From Ailurus styani (lineage: Eukaryota > Chordata > Mammalia > Carnivora > Ailuridae), in NCBI GenBank assembly GCA_002007465.1, contig LNAC01000003.1, forward strand, positions 16,120,563 through 16,184,562: a DNA stretch of 64,000 bases, in the 5' to 3' direction. The notes below the pieces were generated by a model. It saw only the letters and a list, made by a program, of their open reading frames with translations, had not been told where the DNA came from and searched no databases. Shown one piece after another: positions 1-11,498 of this stretch; the stretch's first letter is position 1, and each line of letters starts with the position of its first letter. The position numbers and the translations under genes were made by a program.

Positions 1-154
1 GGCAACAATTTTTTGAAGATTTTATGGAGCATATGATTTTAAACATGTGTTATTTGGTCAGAATGATAACCAAATAACAGTAACCAAATAAGATGACCAA
101 GAGGTTTTTACATGGTATAGTACTTTTAAACCTGCTTTAGGAAATTGATGAATA
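1..154. other. Unassigned AT-rich DNA
   Basis: No coding region or repeat is recognised before the first SINE. The last 14 bases (141-154, gaaattgatgaata) are the left target-site duplication of that SINE. Confidence 0.5.
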
Positions 155-341
155 GGGGCACCTGGGTGGCTTAGTCACTTGAGCATTTGCCTTTGGCATC
201 AGGTCATGATCTCAGGGTCCTGGGACTGAGTCCCATGTTGGGCTCCCACTCAGTGGGGAGTCTGCTTCCCCCTCTTCCTTTACTTCTCCTACCACTCATG
301 TTCTCTCTCTCTCTCGCTCTCTATCAAATATTTTTTAAATA
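155..341 (+). mobile_element. SINEC (tRNA-Lys-derived carnivore SINE)
   Basis: The copy begins with the SINE head ggggcacctgggtggctta, has the tRNA-like B-box region, a CT-rich body and a short A-rich tail. It is flanked by an imperfect 14-bp target-site duplication, gaaattgatgaata at 141-154 and gaaattgttgcata at 342-355 (12 of 14 match). The divergence from its younger relatives in the window suggests an older insertion. Confidence 0.9.
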
Positions 342-355
342 GAAATTGTTGCATA

Positions 356-930
356 AGTTGAAAAAGTTAACAAACGCACTTGATACTCTTATAATCTGAG
401 TATGTTCATCTCTGTCAGAATATTTCATACATTCTTAAATAAAGGCCAAATATTCATGTTTCAAGTATCAACATCTGTGATAGAATGCTCTTTTTCAAGA
501 TACATTAATGTGGACAGTGCAAGGAGGAAATTACTCAGCTAGCATTGACTAAGTTTTCCAAATTATTGTGATTATTCAGGATACTAGTAGGAAAAATACT
601 CTCCACAGTAAAAATTCTTATGGCAGTCAAGGTGAAAACAAAAGTAACGAAGTTAAAATAACTCTGTGCTGTAAATTGTATTAACACCCTTCATTCAGTT
701 CCATAAGAGAGTAAAATATACCATGGTAGATAACTAAGATTGTATGAACTAGGTTAATACAGCTGTAATTTTAAATATCCATGTGGTATAAATAGTCTAC
801 CTGCTGTCATATTATGCTGGGTCTAAAGTCGTAGAATGAACTTCAGGAAAATGATTAATATTTACTGGATAACTAAAATAATAGACTGGACTTATAAATT
901 TATAGGAATATATATATTGCATATAAAATA
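356..930. other. Unassigned intergenic DNA
   Basis: AT-rich sequence without a long reading frame or a repeat that I can name. Confidence 0.4.
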
Positions 931-943
931 AAGAGAAACATTT

Positions 944-1144
944 TTTAATTTATTTTTTAAAAGATTTCATTTACTTATTTGACAGAGAGAAAGAGAAAAG
1001 AGCACAAGCAGGGGGAGTGACAAGAAGAGGGAGAAACAGATTCTCTGCTGAGCAGAGAGCCTGACATGGGACTGAATCCCAGGATTCTGGGATCATGACC
1101 TGAGCAGAAGGCAGATGCTTAACTGACTGAGCCACCCAGGTGCC
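944..1144 (-). mobile_element. SINEC, antisense, first of a pair at one target
   Basis: The sequence reads as the reverse complement of the carnivore SINE: T-rich tail, aaagatttcatttac, GA-rich body, and an end at gccacccaggtgcc. The target sequence aagagaaacatttt lies on both sides (about 930-943 and 1147-1160). A second SINE in the same orientation follows at once and uses the same target motif. Confidence 0.92.
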
Positions 1145-1161
1145 TTAAGAGAAACATTTTA

Positions 1162-1165
1162 NNNN
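1162..1165. other. Assembly gap (4 N)
   Basis: Four N characters sit inside the T-rich stretch that is the poly(A) tail of the downstream antisense SINE. This is a typical place for assembly to fail. Confidence 0.95.
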
Positions 1166-1397
1166 TTTTATTTATTTTATTTATTTTTTATTTATTTTTT
1201 TTTAAAGATTTTATTTATTCATTTGACACAGAGAGAGAGATTACAAGTAGGCAGAAAGGCAGGAGAGAGAGAGGAGAGAGGAGGAAGCAGGCTCCCTGGC
1301 GAGCAGAGAGCCCGATGCGGGCCTCGATCCCAGGACCCTGGGATCATGACCTGCGCCGAAGGCAGCGGCTTTAACCCACTGAGCCACCCAGGCGCCC
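1166..1397 (-). mobile_element. SINEC, antisense, young-looking
   Basis: Antisense SINE with a long (TTTA)n/T-rich tail, a GA-rich body and an intact head ending gccacccaggcgccc. It is followed at 1398-1412 by aagagaaacatttta, the third copy of the motif that also flanks the SINE at 944-1144. An 82-codon + strand frame at 1223-1471 is the antisense of this SINE and its flank and is not a gene. Confidence 0.93.
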
Positions 1398-1765
1398 AAG
1401 AGAAACATTTTAAATTAATAAACAGTTCCTCAACAAATTATTCTAGGTCATTTTCTGTGTATTTGGAATGAGGCAAAATCAAATTTAAATAATCAATTCA
1501 CATATGAAAGTCCTTATTGCCAAGTAGTAAAAAAGACATACTGGTAGAAAAAATAATTATAAAATTTAAAAAATATATACATTACTTTCAAGTTTAGAAC
1601 TAACTACAGTTATAAAACAAACATTTCCAAGGAAAAATTTCAATGGATTTTTATATTTGCTAAGTATTTGCTAACTTTTATATTTGCTAAATAGAAGAGA
1701 AAATCTAATACAGAAAGAATTTTAAAAAACTGGAAAATTCTGTAGAAAATATGTTTTCAAGAGGC

Positions 1766-2006
1766 CTAATTATTTTATGGTTTACAAATTACCCATATTT
1801 TGATACTAACATAAGCATGAACAAAGACATAGTTGCTTCCAATCATGATAAAATTACTGGCCTTTCAAAGATATAAAACATAAGANGCTAATTATTTTAT
1901 GGTTTACAAATTACCCATATTTTGATACAACATAAGAATGAACAAAGACATAGTTGCTTCCAATCATGATAAAATTACTGGCCTTTCAAAGATATAAAAC
2001 ATAAGA
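1766..2006. repeat. Direct duplication of about 120 bp around a single N
   Basis: Bases 1766-1885 and 1888-2006 are almost identical. The visible differences are gatactaac versus gatacaac and one substitution (ataagcatg versus ataagaatg). A lone N at 1886 separates them. The arrangement matches six other cases in the window and looks like overlapping contig ends placed in series. Confidence 0.9.
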
Positions 2007-2039
2007 CAAAATATTTAAGATAAATATTGTTGAACTCTT

Positions 2040-2215
2040 TATTTTTTTTTTTTNNNNNNNNNNNNNNNNNNNNNNNNNNNNNNNNNNNNNNNNNNNNNNN
2101 NNNNNNNNNNNNNNNNNNNNNNNNNNNNNNNNNNNNNNNNNNNNNNNNNNNNNNNNNNNGATCATGACCTGAGCCGAAAGCAGAGGCTTTAACCCACTGA
2201 GCCACCCAGGCGCCC
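2040..2215 (-). mobile_element. SINEC, antisense, mostly hidden by a 106-N gap
   Basis: A T-run at 2042-2053 leads into N characters at 2054-2159. After the gap the SINE head reads in antisense, gatcatgacctgagcc to gccacccaggcgccc. The target duplication tgttgaactctt is intact at 2028-2039 and 2216-2227. The hidden part is therefore the tail and body of one SINE, and the gap length is about right for that. Confidence 0.88.
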
Positions 2216-3174
2216 TGTTGAACTCTTAATAACAAAAAGCTGTGGGTTATGGAAATTAAAAGGAGATAAACAAAGTTGAAATACCTATAATTGATCTGGC
2301 TTTTTTCCTAAAGTTGCTTTCTAGACCACTTTGTAGGAGGGTGACTACAAGCAGAACACATCAATCTCTCTGAGTAGAGGAGCCAGAGAATAGAATTTAG
2401 AAAGATAAAGGGAAGCTAGAAATTGTGGTCAGAGTACCAGAAAAAAGGAAACAAACAAACAAAAAACCATGAGGATATGAATCTCTTTGATCAGTCATGC
2501 AGACCTAGTATGAAATTGTAAGTGCCAAACAATGACTGTATTGCTGTAAGTTGAAAATTTTCCAGAGCTCACAGATGTCAGAGGCACTTAAGCTCCAATC
2601 AGCCAGATGGGTGAATCCATATTGAACACCAAGGATTTTCAGTGGAGATGGCATAAGGGTCACATGTAAGATTCACATCTAAACTAGTCCTAAAGTAAAG
2701 AATACCATTAATCTGCTCTAACAAATCATAAGGCAAATCCCAAAAACAAAAACTGGGAGATAAGTAAGAATAATGCTTACTGAGAGAAAAATAAATACAA
2801 ATGGTCAACCAACTATGTTATCACAATGTACATCATCCAAAAGAATTAGACATTCAAGAAAGCAGGAAAAAAAGTCAGAAACAAAACTGGAAATGATAAA
2901 GATAATAAAATTAGCAGGAACTTCAAAAGAATTATCATAAAGTCACCTGAAAAAAAACCATAAAAATATGAAAAAATCCAACCTCTAGAGATAGAAATGA
3001 CAATATGACAATATCTGAAAGAAAATTTCATGTGTTATTAATATTAAATTAAATGTTTCTGAAGAAAACCTCAGTAACTTAAAGATACAATAAATGAAAC
3101 TATTTGAACTATAACTTAGAAATACAGAGAGAGAAAATAAAATGACCAGTATTTTAATATGAGATGTTACTATG

Positions 3175-3855
3175 CTGTATTAAGGTTCTACAAAGAAATA
3201 AAAACAATATGAATATGTGTACATGAATATCTATGTATATAAAATGTGTAAATATTTATCTAAATATATGCATTTATTTATATTTTTATTTTATGTATTT
3301 TTTTGAGAGAGAGAGAGAGCATGCAGGTGAACAGGGAGGGAGGGGCAGAAGGAGAGGGAAAGAGAATCTTAAGCAGTCTCCATGCCCAGGGAAGAGCCCA
3401 ATATGGGGCTCAATCTCACCACTCTGAGATTATGAACTGAGTCTAAATCAAGAGTTGGAGACTTATCAAGAGTTGGACTGAGCCGCCCAAACTTAAATTC
3501 AAGTCTGAAAGCCTGAGACCAGGGAGCCAATAGTGTAAATCCCAGTCTAAGGCCCTGAGAAGATGAGATGAGATGTCCTAACTCAATCAGTGAAGTAGGA
3601 AAAATATAAAAACAAAAAACTGATTCCTTCTTCTCTGCCTTTTGCTCTATTCAGGTTCTCAATTGATCGACTTGTGCCACCCATATTGGGCAGAACAATT
3701 TACTTTACTGAGTTCAAAGATTCAAAGTCCACTTTACTCAGTCTACTGAAAGTTAAATGCTAATCTCATCCAGAAACACACAAACACGCACACAGAAATA
3801 ATGTTTAATCTGGGCACCCCATTCCCAGTTGACATATGAATATAACCATCATATA
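3175..3855 (-). mobile_element. MLT2-like ERVL solo LTR, antisense, inserted in L1M
   Basis: From about 3500, phrases such as ctgagaagatgagatgagat, aatgctaatctcatccagaa and aataatgtttaatctgggca follow the antisense of the ERVL-class MLT2 LTR. The other LTR end lies at about 3175-3275 (tgtattaaggttctacaaag). A SINE splits the two parts. No internal retroviral sequence is next to it, so it is a solo LTR. The family name rests on remembered consensus and the subfamily is not resolved. Confidence 0.6.
3277..3490 (-). mobile_element. Older SINEC copy, antisense, inside the MLT2 LTR
   Basis: Antisense carnivore SINE of an older subfamily, with a GA run at 3305-3320 and the block tggggctcaatctcaccact. 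It ends near ggactgagccgcccaa. The motif agagttgga occurs twice close together (3451 and 3470), a small internal duplication. It is strongly diverged from the younger copies. Confidence 0.75.
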
Positions 3856-4150
3856 TGTAATCACCTGTATATATAATTTGAATCCCAGAAAATGGAGGAA
3901 AGGAAAAATATTTAAGAAATTGTGGCAAAACACTGTATAAAATTGATGAAAATTATAAACCTGTAAGCCCAGGAAACCTAACAAATTCTGAGTAGAATAT
4001 AATACACATAAACACATTCCAAGATACACTTCAAAATTAAATTACTAAAAGAGAATGGCCAGAGAATTCATGACTGAAGTATGCAACACAGAAGACAATA
4101 GGACAAGACATTTCAAGTTATAAAGGGAAAAAAAGTTCAAGCTAGATTCT

Positions 4151-4351
4151 TTTTTTTTTTAAGATTTTTTTTATTTATTTGACAGAGAGATACAGAGAGA
4201 GCACAAGTAGACACAGCAGCAAGCAGAGGGAGAGGGAGGAGCAGGCTCCAACTCAGCTGGGAGCCTGATACGGGCCTCGATCCCAGGACCCTGGGAATCA
4301 TGACCTGAGCCAAAGGCAGCGGCTTAACTGACTGAGTCACCCAGGTGCCCC
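4151..4351 (-). mobile_element. SINEC, antisense
   Basis: T-run, aagattttttttatttattt, GA-rich body and an end at gtcacccaggtgccc. The target duplication tcaagctagattcttt is perfect at 4137-4152 and 4352-4367. It interrupts the L1M ORF1-like region. Confidence 0.93.
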
Positions 4352-6997
4352 TCAAGCTAGATTCTTTATAGTAAAGCTGTACCAGTTTCTATAATTTATT
4401 GAATTAATTTAGTATTATTCTGAAGAAGATCAAGGAAGATGCTTATTGTAATCAGTAGAGAGCAACCACTAAGAACATAACTAAAAAAGCATTTAAGAAA
4501 ACCAGCAGAGGAATTAAATTGGTGCACCACAAAAAATATCTAATGTAAAAGAAACTGCAGGAGAGAAACAAAAAAAACCCATCATATAGAAAACTAAGCA
4601 AAATAGCAAAAATAAATTCTCCAATATTAATAATTACAGTTATAATAAATGGATTAACATTCCAAGGAAAAGGCAGAGATTGTTCAACTGACTAAAAAAC
4701 AAACACAGCAAGATCTAAGTATATACTATCTAAAATTGACATTCTTTAGATTCAAAGTCAAAAGTACATTGAAAAGAAAGAAGATAAAAAAATATAAACC
4801 ATGCAAAAGAGTAGCAAAGAGGGCTGAAATGGCTGGACAAATATTAGGTAAAATAGACTTTAAGACAAATATTTCATTAGACATATATACAAAGAAATAT
4901 TTTTGAATGATGGAGGGATCAATACATCAGAAAGAAATAATATAAGCATGTATGTATACAGCAACAGAGCCTCAAATTTTAGATGAAGCATGTACTAAAA
5001 GAACCACAGGAAAAATGGATAATTCAACAATAGTAGCTGGAAACCTTAATACTTGACTCACAATAATGGATAGAAAAATTCATGATAAAATAAGCAAGGA
5101 TACAGAATATTTGCCCAATATAATTGATCAAATTGATTTAACTAATATCAATAGAATACTCCTAACAACAGCAGAATATTTTTCTTTTAAACTGCACATG
5201 GAACATTCTCCAGGATTGAACACAGCTCTACTATAAAACAAGTCTCAGTAAATTTTCAAAAGGATGGAAATCACAAAATAGGTTTTCTGGTCAAAACAGA
5301 ATTAAATCAGAAATTAACGGCATTAGGAAATTAGGGAAATGCATATACAATTGGGAGGAAAACAAAAAGAAAAACACTTTTAAGTAACCTGTAAGAAGGA
5401 AAATGACAAAAAGGTTTAGAAAAAAAATTAAAGGAAAATGAAAACACAGCCTATCAAGATTTATGGATTGCAGTAAAAACAGTACCCAGAAGGAAACTTT
5501 AATTTTGAATATCTCTTTAAAACAGAGGGAAAATCTGAACTCAATAACTAAAGATCCTAACTTAGGAAATTAGCAAAAGAACAAATTACAGCCAAAGGAT
5601 GCATAAGAAAGAAAACAATAAAGATTATAATAGAAATCAATAAAACCAAAGTGGATTCTTTGAGAAAAAAACACACCTGTAATTAAACTTGAAAAAGAGA
5701 AGATGATAACAAAATAATTACAAAAAAGAAGACATTATAGCCTATTCTATAGAAATTAAGAGTATTATAATGGAATACTATAAATGATAGCCTAAAATAT
5801 TTAAATTAAATAAGATGGACAAGTTCAAGATACAAATAACTAAGACTGTCTTGCTATGAAATAGATAGTATAAACAGACCCATAACAAATTTAAAAATGC
5901 TCTAGTAATTAGAAAATTCCCCACAAAGTCTGGACTCAGATGACTCACATGTAAATTATATCTGACATTTAAAGTAGCAATCATAACATTACAGAACAAA
6001 AAGAGCAGAATACATCACTTCACAATACCTTGTAGGAGATAAGTATTAGTCCGAGACAAAAGTTAGAGTAATGTTTCAAGAAACATAAAGACAATCCAAA
6101 GAACATAATAGTAACAACAAAATCACAGATGGATATTTCTCATAATGATATATTCAAAAATCCTTAAATAGTATTAAACCAAATTCAGCAACCTGTTAGT
6201 GTTATACAGTATGGCAAAATATGCTTTGTCACAGCAATGCAAGGTTGGTATACATCCACGAAACAGTTAAGGTTACAAAAAAATAAAGGACAAAACTCCC
6301 ATCACTCCCCTGAAAGCTGTTCAGGTGTCCAAATCCATAACACTACTAATACCAAATGCTGGTGATAACTTGGAGCAACAAAAACTTTAATTCCCTACTA
6401 ATGGTAATCCAAAATGGAACAGCTATTTTGGAAGAAAGTTTAGTGGTTTCTTACAAAGATAAATATACACAATCCAGCAATTACATTCTTACGTATTTAC
6501 TAAATAGTTAAAATTTTATACCCATACAAAAAAAAACTCCACACAGATGTCTATAGAAGATTTATAATTTTTAAAGCTTGAAGGAAACCAAGATGTTCTT
6601 CAGCAGGTAAATGGATTTGAGAAATTTGATAAATCCAAGCAATCAATGCCTTACTACTCGACACTAAAAAGAAATGAGTCATCAAACCATGAAAAGACGT
6701 GGAAGAACTTTAAATGCATGTTACTAAATGAAAGAAACCAATCTGAAAAGGCTACATACTGTATGATTCCAACTAGATGACATGCTAGAAAAGGCACAAC
6801 TATAGGAATAGTAAAAAGATCAGGGTTTGGCAAGGGTTAGAGGAGAGACAGGGATAAACAGGTAGAGCCTAAGAATTTTTAGGGAAGGGAAACTACTCTG
6901 TATCACACAATAATGGTGGGTGCATGTCATTTTACATTTGTCTAAATCCACAGAATGGACAATATCAAGAATGAACCATATTATAAACAAGGACTCT

Positions 6998-7182
6998 GGG
7001 GCACTTGGGTGGCTCAGTTGGTTAAGCGTCTGTCTTCAGCTCAGGTCATGATCCCAGGGTTCCTGGGATCCAGTCCCACATCAGGCTCCCTGCTCAGTGG
7101 GGAGTCTGCTTCTCCCTCTGCCCTTCACCCTGCTCGTGCTCTCTCTCTCAAATAAATAAATAACATCTAAAAATTTTAAAAA
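6998..7182 (+). mobile_element. SINEC in the L1M 3' UTR
   Basis: Starts ggggcacttgggtggctcag and ends in an (AAAT)n/A-rich tail. The target duplication aaggactct is at about 6989-6997 and 7183-7191, inside the L1M 3' end phrase aaggactctgggtggttat. Confidence 0.9.
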
Positions 7183-7203
7183 AAGGACTCTGGGTGGTTA
7201 TNA

Positions 7204-7484
7204 GGACTCTGGGTGGTTATGAAATGTCAATGTAGGTTCACCAGTTGCAAAAAAATGTGCTACTCAGGTAGAAAATGTAGGTATTGGGGGACATTATGCA
7301 TGCATGTGCATGGGCAGTAGTAATGGGCAGTAGTAGTAGAACTNGGACTCTGGGTGGTTATGATGTGTCAATGTAGGTTCACCAGTTGCAAAAAAATGTG
7401 CTACTCGGGTAGAAAATGTAGATATTGGGGGACATTATGCATGCATGTGCATGGGCAGTAGTAATGGGCAGTAGTAGTAGAACT
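7204..7484. repeat. 140-bp direct duplication flanked by single N characters
   Basis: Bases 7204-7343 and 7345-7484 are two copies of the same L1M 3' UTR segment, with four visible substitutions. A single N at 7202 and another at 7344 mark the joins. The 17-bp start ggactctgggtggttat also occurs at 7185-7201, so this motif is present three times. This is most simply an assembly artefact. Confidence 0.9.
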
Positions 7485-7554
7485 ATACCTTCTTCTCAGT
7501 TTGCTGTGAACCTTAGACTATTCTAAAAATAAAAGCCCTCAACAAGCTAAGAAT

Positions 7555-8087
7555 TCAGAGAATCTTTCTCAGCTTTACAATAGGTATCTTTGAAGATTCT
7601 ATAGGTAATATTAAAGGTAAAAACTAAATGCTTGTCCACTAAGATAAAAATCATTCAAGGTTATCTTCTGTCATTTCTCTTCAGTATTGTACAGGGGGTA
7701 ATTCTTCCCAAATTGATCTATATGTTCAATGAAATTGCTATAAAAATCCCAGCAGGCTATTTTTCAGACAAAATTGGAAGATTTAAATGTTCTGATTTCA
7801 GAACTTTAAAATATAAAACCATAATAATCAACACTGAGTGGTAATGATATAAAGATAGACATATAGATATATGGAACAGAACTGAGGGCCCAGAATTATA
7901 TTCTTGTAAAATAATCGACTAATTTTCAACAAAGGCATTAAGAAAGTTAGTGGGAAAAGTGTAGTCTTTAAAACAAATACATCTGATAATTGTATATCCA
8001 CACATAAAATATTTTAAACACCATAGATCATAAATAAAAATTAATGCAAAATATATCACAGGCCTAAGTATAAAAGCTAGAACTATT
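7555..8087 (+). mobile_element. Second L1M-type LINE, left part (ORF2)
   Basis: Old L1 ORF2 sequence including aatgaaattgctataaaaat and, near 8080, gctagaactat. The same L1 resumes at 11509 (gaaacttttataagaaaaca), so 8088-11498 is a later insertion. Stops and indels are frequent. Confidence 0.65.
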
Positions 8088-10562
8088 AACATCCATTCAT
8101 GATAAAACCCCTCAGCAAGGTAGGTCTAGAGGGACATCGCTCATCATATAAATGAAAACCCCACAGCCAACGTCATAATGTTGAAAAAAAGAGGTTTCCC
8201 CCTAAGGTCGGGAAGAGGACAAGAATGTCCACCCTCATGGCTGCAATGGTACTGAAAGTCCTACTCATAACAATTAGACAACATAAAGAAATAAAAGTCA
8301 TCCAAATTAGTAATGAAGAAGTAAAATTTTCACAATTTGTAGATGGCATGATACTGTACAGAGAAAAACCTAAAGACCCTACCGAAAAAAAAAAACCTGC
8401 TAAAACTGATAAAATTCACTAAAGACATAGGATACACAATCAATATACAGAAATGTGTTGCATTCCTATATACTAATAATGAAACAGCAAAAAGTGAAAT
8501 AAAGAAAACAATCCCTGGGGCACCTGGGTGGCTCAGTGGGTTAAAGCCTCTGCCTTCAGCTCAGTTCATGGTCTCAGGGTCTTGGGATGGAGCCCCACAT
8601 TGGGCTGCCTGCTCAGCAGGGAGCCTGCTTCCTCCTCTCTCTGCCTGCCTCTCTGCCTACTTGTAATCTCTCTCTGTCAAATAAATAAATAAAATCTTTA
8701 AAAAAGAAAAAAAAAAGAAAACAATCCCATTTACAATTGCACCCAAACAATAAAATACCTAGGAATAAACTTAACTAAAGAGGTGAAAGACCTATACTCT
8801 GAAAACTGTAAAACACTGATGAAAGAAATTGAAGAGGACATAAAGAAATGAAAAGATATTCTGTACTCATGGATCAGAAGAAAAAATATTATTAAAATGT
8901 GTATACTACCCAAAGCAATGTACACATTTAATACAATCCCTATCAAAAGACCCAACAGCATTGTTCATAGAACCAGAACAAAAAATCCTAAAATTTGTAT
9001 GTAACCACAAAAGGCCCTGAATAACCAAACCAATGTTGAAAAAGAAAAACAAAACTGGAGGTATCACAATTCCAGATTTCAAGTAATATTATAGAAAAGT
9101 AGTATTTAAAACAGTATAGTACTAGCTTACAAATAGACACACAGATCAATTGAAAAGAACAGAAAACCCAGAAATAAACGCACACATACTGGTCAATTAT
9201 TCTTCAACAAAGGAGGACTTACTGTACAATGGGAAAAAGACAGTCTCTTCAAAAACAGTGTTGGGAAAACCGGAGAGCTATATGCAAAAGAATGGAACTG
9301 AAGCACATTCTTTCATCATACACAAAAATAAACTCAAAATGGATTAAAGACATAAATGTGAGACCTGAACCCATAAAAATCTTTGAAGAGAGCACAGGTA
9401 ATAATCTGTTTGACACCAGCAGTGGCAACATTTTTCTAGATGTTTCCTGAGTCAAGGGAAACAAAAACAAAAATAAACTATTGGGACTTCATCAAGATAA
9501 AAAGTTTCTGCATAGCAAAGGAAACAGTCAACAAAACTAAAAGGCAACTACAGAATGGGAGAAGATATTTGGAAATGACACATCTGATAAAGGGTTAGTA
9601 TCCAAAATATGTAAAGAAAACTTACAAAACCCAATCAATACCCATAAAACAAATAGTCTAGTTTAAAAATGGGCAGAAAATAGACATTTTTTTCCAAAGA
9701 AGAAATCCAGATGGCCAACAGACACATGAAAATATGCTCAATATCACTCATCATCAGGGAAATACAAATCAAAAATACAGTGAGCTATCACCTCACATCA
9801 GTCAGATTGACTAAAATTAACAACACAGGAAACAACAGGTGTTGGCAAGGATGCAGAGAAAGGGGAACCCTCTTCCACTATTGGTGGGAATGCAACTGGT
9901 GCAGCCAGTCACTGTGGAAAACAGTATGGAGGTTTCTTAAAAAGTTAATAATAGAATGACCCTACAACTCAGCAATTACACTACTAGGTGTTTACCCAAA
10001 AGATACAAAAATACTAATTCAAAGGGATATATGTACCCCAATGTTTATAGCAGCATTATCAACAACATTCAAACTATGGATAGGGCACACATGTCCACCA
10101 ACTGATGAACGGATAAAAAAGATATGGTATACATATAAACAATGGAATATCACTCAGCCATAAAAAGAAGAATGAAATTTTGCCATCTGCAATGACATGG
10201 AGGGAGCTAGAGAATATTATGATAAGAAAACAAGTCAGTCAGAGAAAGACAAATACCATATTATTTCACTTATCTGTGGAATTTAAGAAACAAAACAGAT
10301 GAACATCGAGGGGGAAAAAAAGAGAGAGAGAGAGAGGAAAACCAGGAAACAGGCTCTTAACCATACAGAACAAACTGAGGGTTATTGGAGGGGAGGTGGG
10401 CAGGAGGATGGATTAAACACATGACAGGTATTAAAGAGGGCGCTTGCGATGAGCACCAGATAATCTATGGAAGTGCTGAATCACTAAATTATACACCTGA
10501 AACTAAAATTACATGGTATGTAAACTAAGGAATTTAATAAAACTTGAAAAAAAGTGGAAAAA
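8088..10562 (+). mobile_element. Carnivore L1, 5'-truncated, ORF2 to 3' end
   Basis: Starts in the reverse-transcriptase part of ORF2 (atccattcatgataaaaccc), runs through the ORF2 C-terminal region and a carnivore-type 3' UTR (caaactgagggttattggag at 10373), and ends with AATAAAA and an A-rich tail at about 10539-10562. A SINE interrupts it at 8516-8713. Several short frames remain (for example 9711-9959) but there is no intact ORF2. It belongs to an insertion flanked by ctagaactat (8078-8087) and ctggaactat (11499-11508). Confidence 0.8.
8516..8713 (+). mobile_element. SINEC in L1 ORF2
   Basis: Full-length sense SINE, ggggcacctgggtggctcag through the CT-rich body to an (AAAT)3 and A-rich tail. 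The perfect 15-bp target duplication aaagaaaacaatccc is at 8501-8515 and 8714-8728. Confidence 0.95.
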
Positions 10563-11498
10563 AAAAGAAACCCTAAATGGCAATCAATGAATGGGAGGAT
10601 ATATTGGCAAATGCTATATCCAATAATCAGTATCCAAAATATATAAAGAATAGATACAACTGAATATCCAAAAAATAAATGATTCAATTAAAAATGGGCA
10701 GAAAACATGAACAGACATTTCTCCAAAGAAGACATGCAGATGGCCAACAGACACATGAAAAAATGCTCAACATCACTCATAATCAGGGAAATGCAAATCA
10801 AAACCACCATATCACCTCACAACTGTCAGAATGGTAAACATCAAAAATTCAAGAAAGGATGATATTGGTGAAGATGTGAAGAAAAAGAACCCTTTGCACT
10901 TGTGGTGGGAATGCAGTGGTGTAGCAACTGTGGGAAACAGTATGGTGATTACTCAAAAAATTAAAAGTAGAACTACCCTATGACCTAGGAATTGCACTAG
11001 GTATTTACCTAAAAATTATGAAAACACAATTAAAAGGGATGCATGCATCCCTATGTTTATTGTCAGATTATTTGCAATAGTCAAACTATGGAAGCAGCAC
11101 AAGTGTCCATTGATAGATGTATGGATAAGGAAGATGTGGTTTATATACCCAATGCAATCTTGTTGAGCCATAAAAAAGAATGAAAACTTTCCACTTGCAA
11201 CACCATAGACAGAGCTAGAGAGTGTAATGCTAAACAAAATCAGTCAGTCAGAGAAAGACAGATACTTTATGATCTCACTCGTGAAATTTCAGAAACAAAA
11301 CAAATGAGCGAAGGAAGGAAGGAAGGAAAGGTGGGAGGGAGGGAGGGAAGCAAACCAAGAAACAAACTCTGAATTACAGAGGACAAACTAATGTTTACCA
11401 GAGGGAAGGAGGGTGTGTAGGGGGGATGGGGAAAACAGTGGATGAGAATCAAAGAATATACTTATTATGATGAAAAATTTAAAAATGAAAAATAAAAC
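10563..11498 (+). mobile_element. L1 3' fragment in tandem with the preceding L1
   Basis: Begins in the ORF2 C-terminal region (gaatgggaggatatattggc) directly after the A-tail of the upstream L1. It runs through aaatgggcagaaaacatgaa and a 3' UTR containing a (GAAG)n/(GGGA)n purine tract at 11310-11350. It ends at about 11498 beside ctggaactat, the right copy of the target duplication. It is older or more diverged than the upstream unit. Confidence 0.72.

Larger units (their letters stand above)
2400..7540 (+). mobile_element. L1M-type LINE, long but decayed (ORF1-like region to 3' end)
   Basis: Sequence resembling an old L1 ORF1 region occupies about 2400-3165 and resumes at 3860-4380. ORF2 endonuclease and later regions follow from about 4600 (for example ggcagagattgtt at 4671), through 5200-6200 and the C-terminal region 6350-6950, to a 3' UTR at about 7183-7540. 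It is interrupted by an MLT2 LTR (about 3175-3855) with its own SINE, by SINEs at 4151-4351 and 6998-7182, and by duplicated assembly blocks near 7202-7484. Many stops and indels make both ORFs dead. The 5' limit is uncertain. Confidence 0.72.

Noticed and set aside
1223..1471. 82-codon open frame
   Set aside because: It is the antisense of a SINE body plus flank; similar frames recur in nearly every SINE here.
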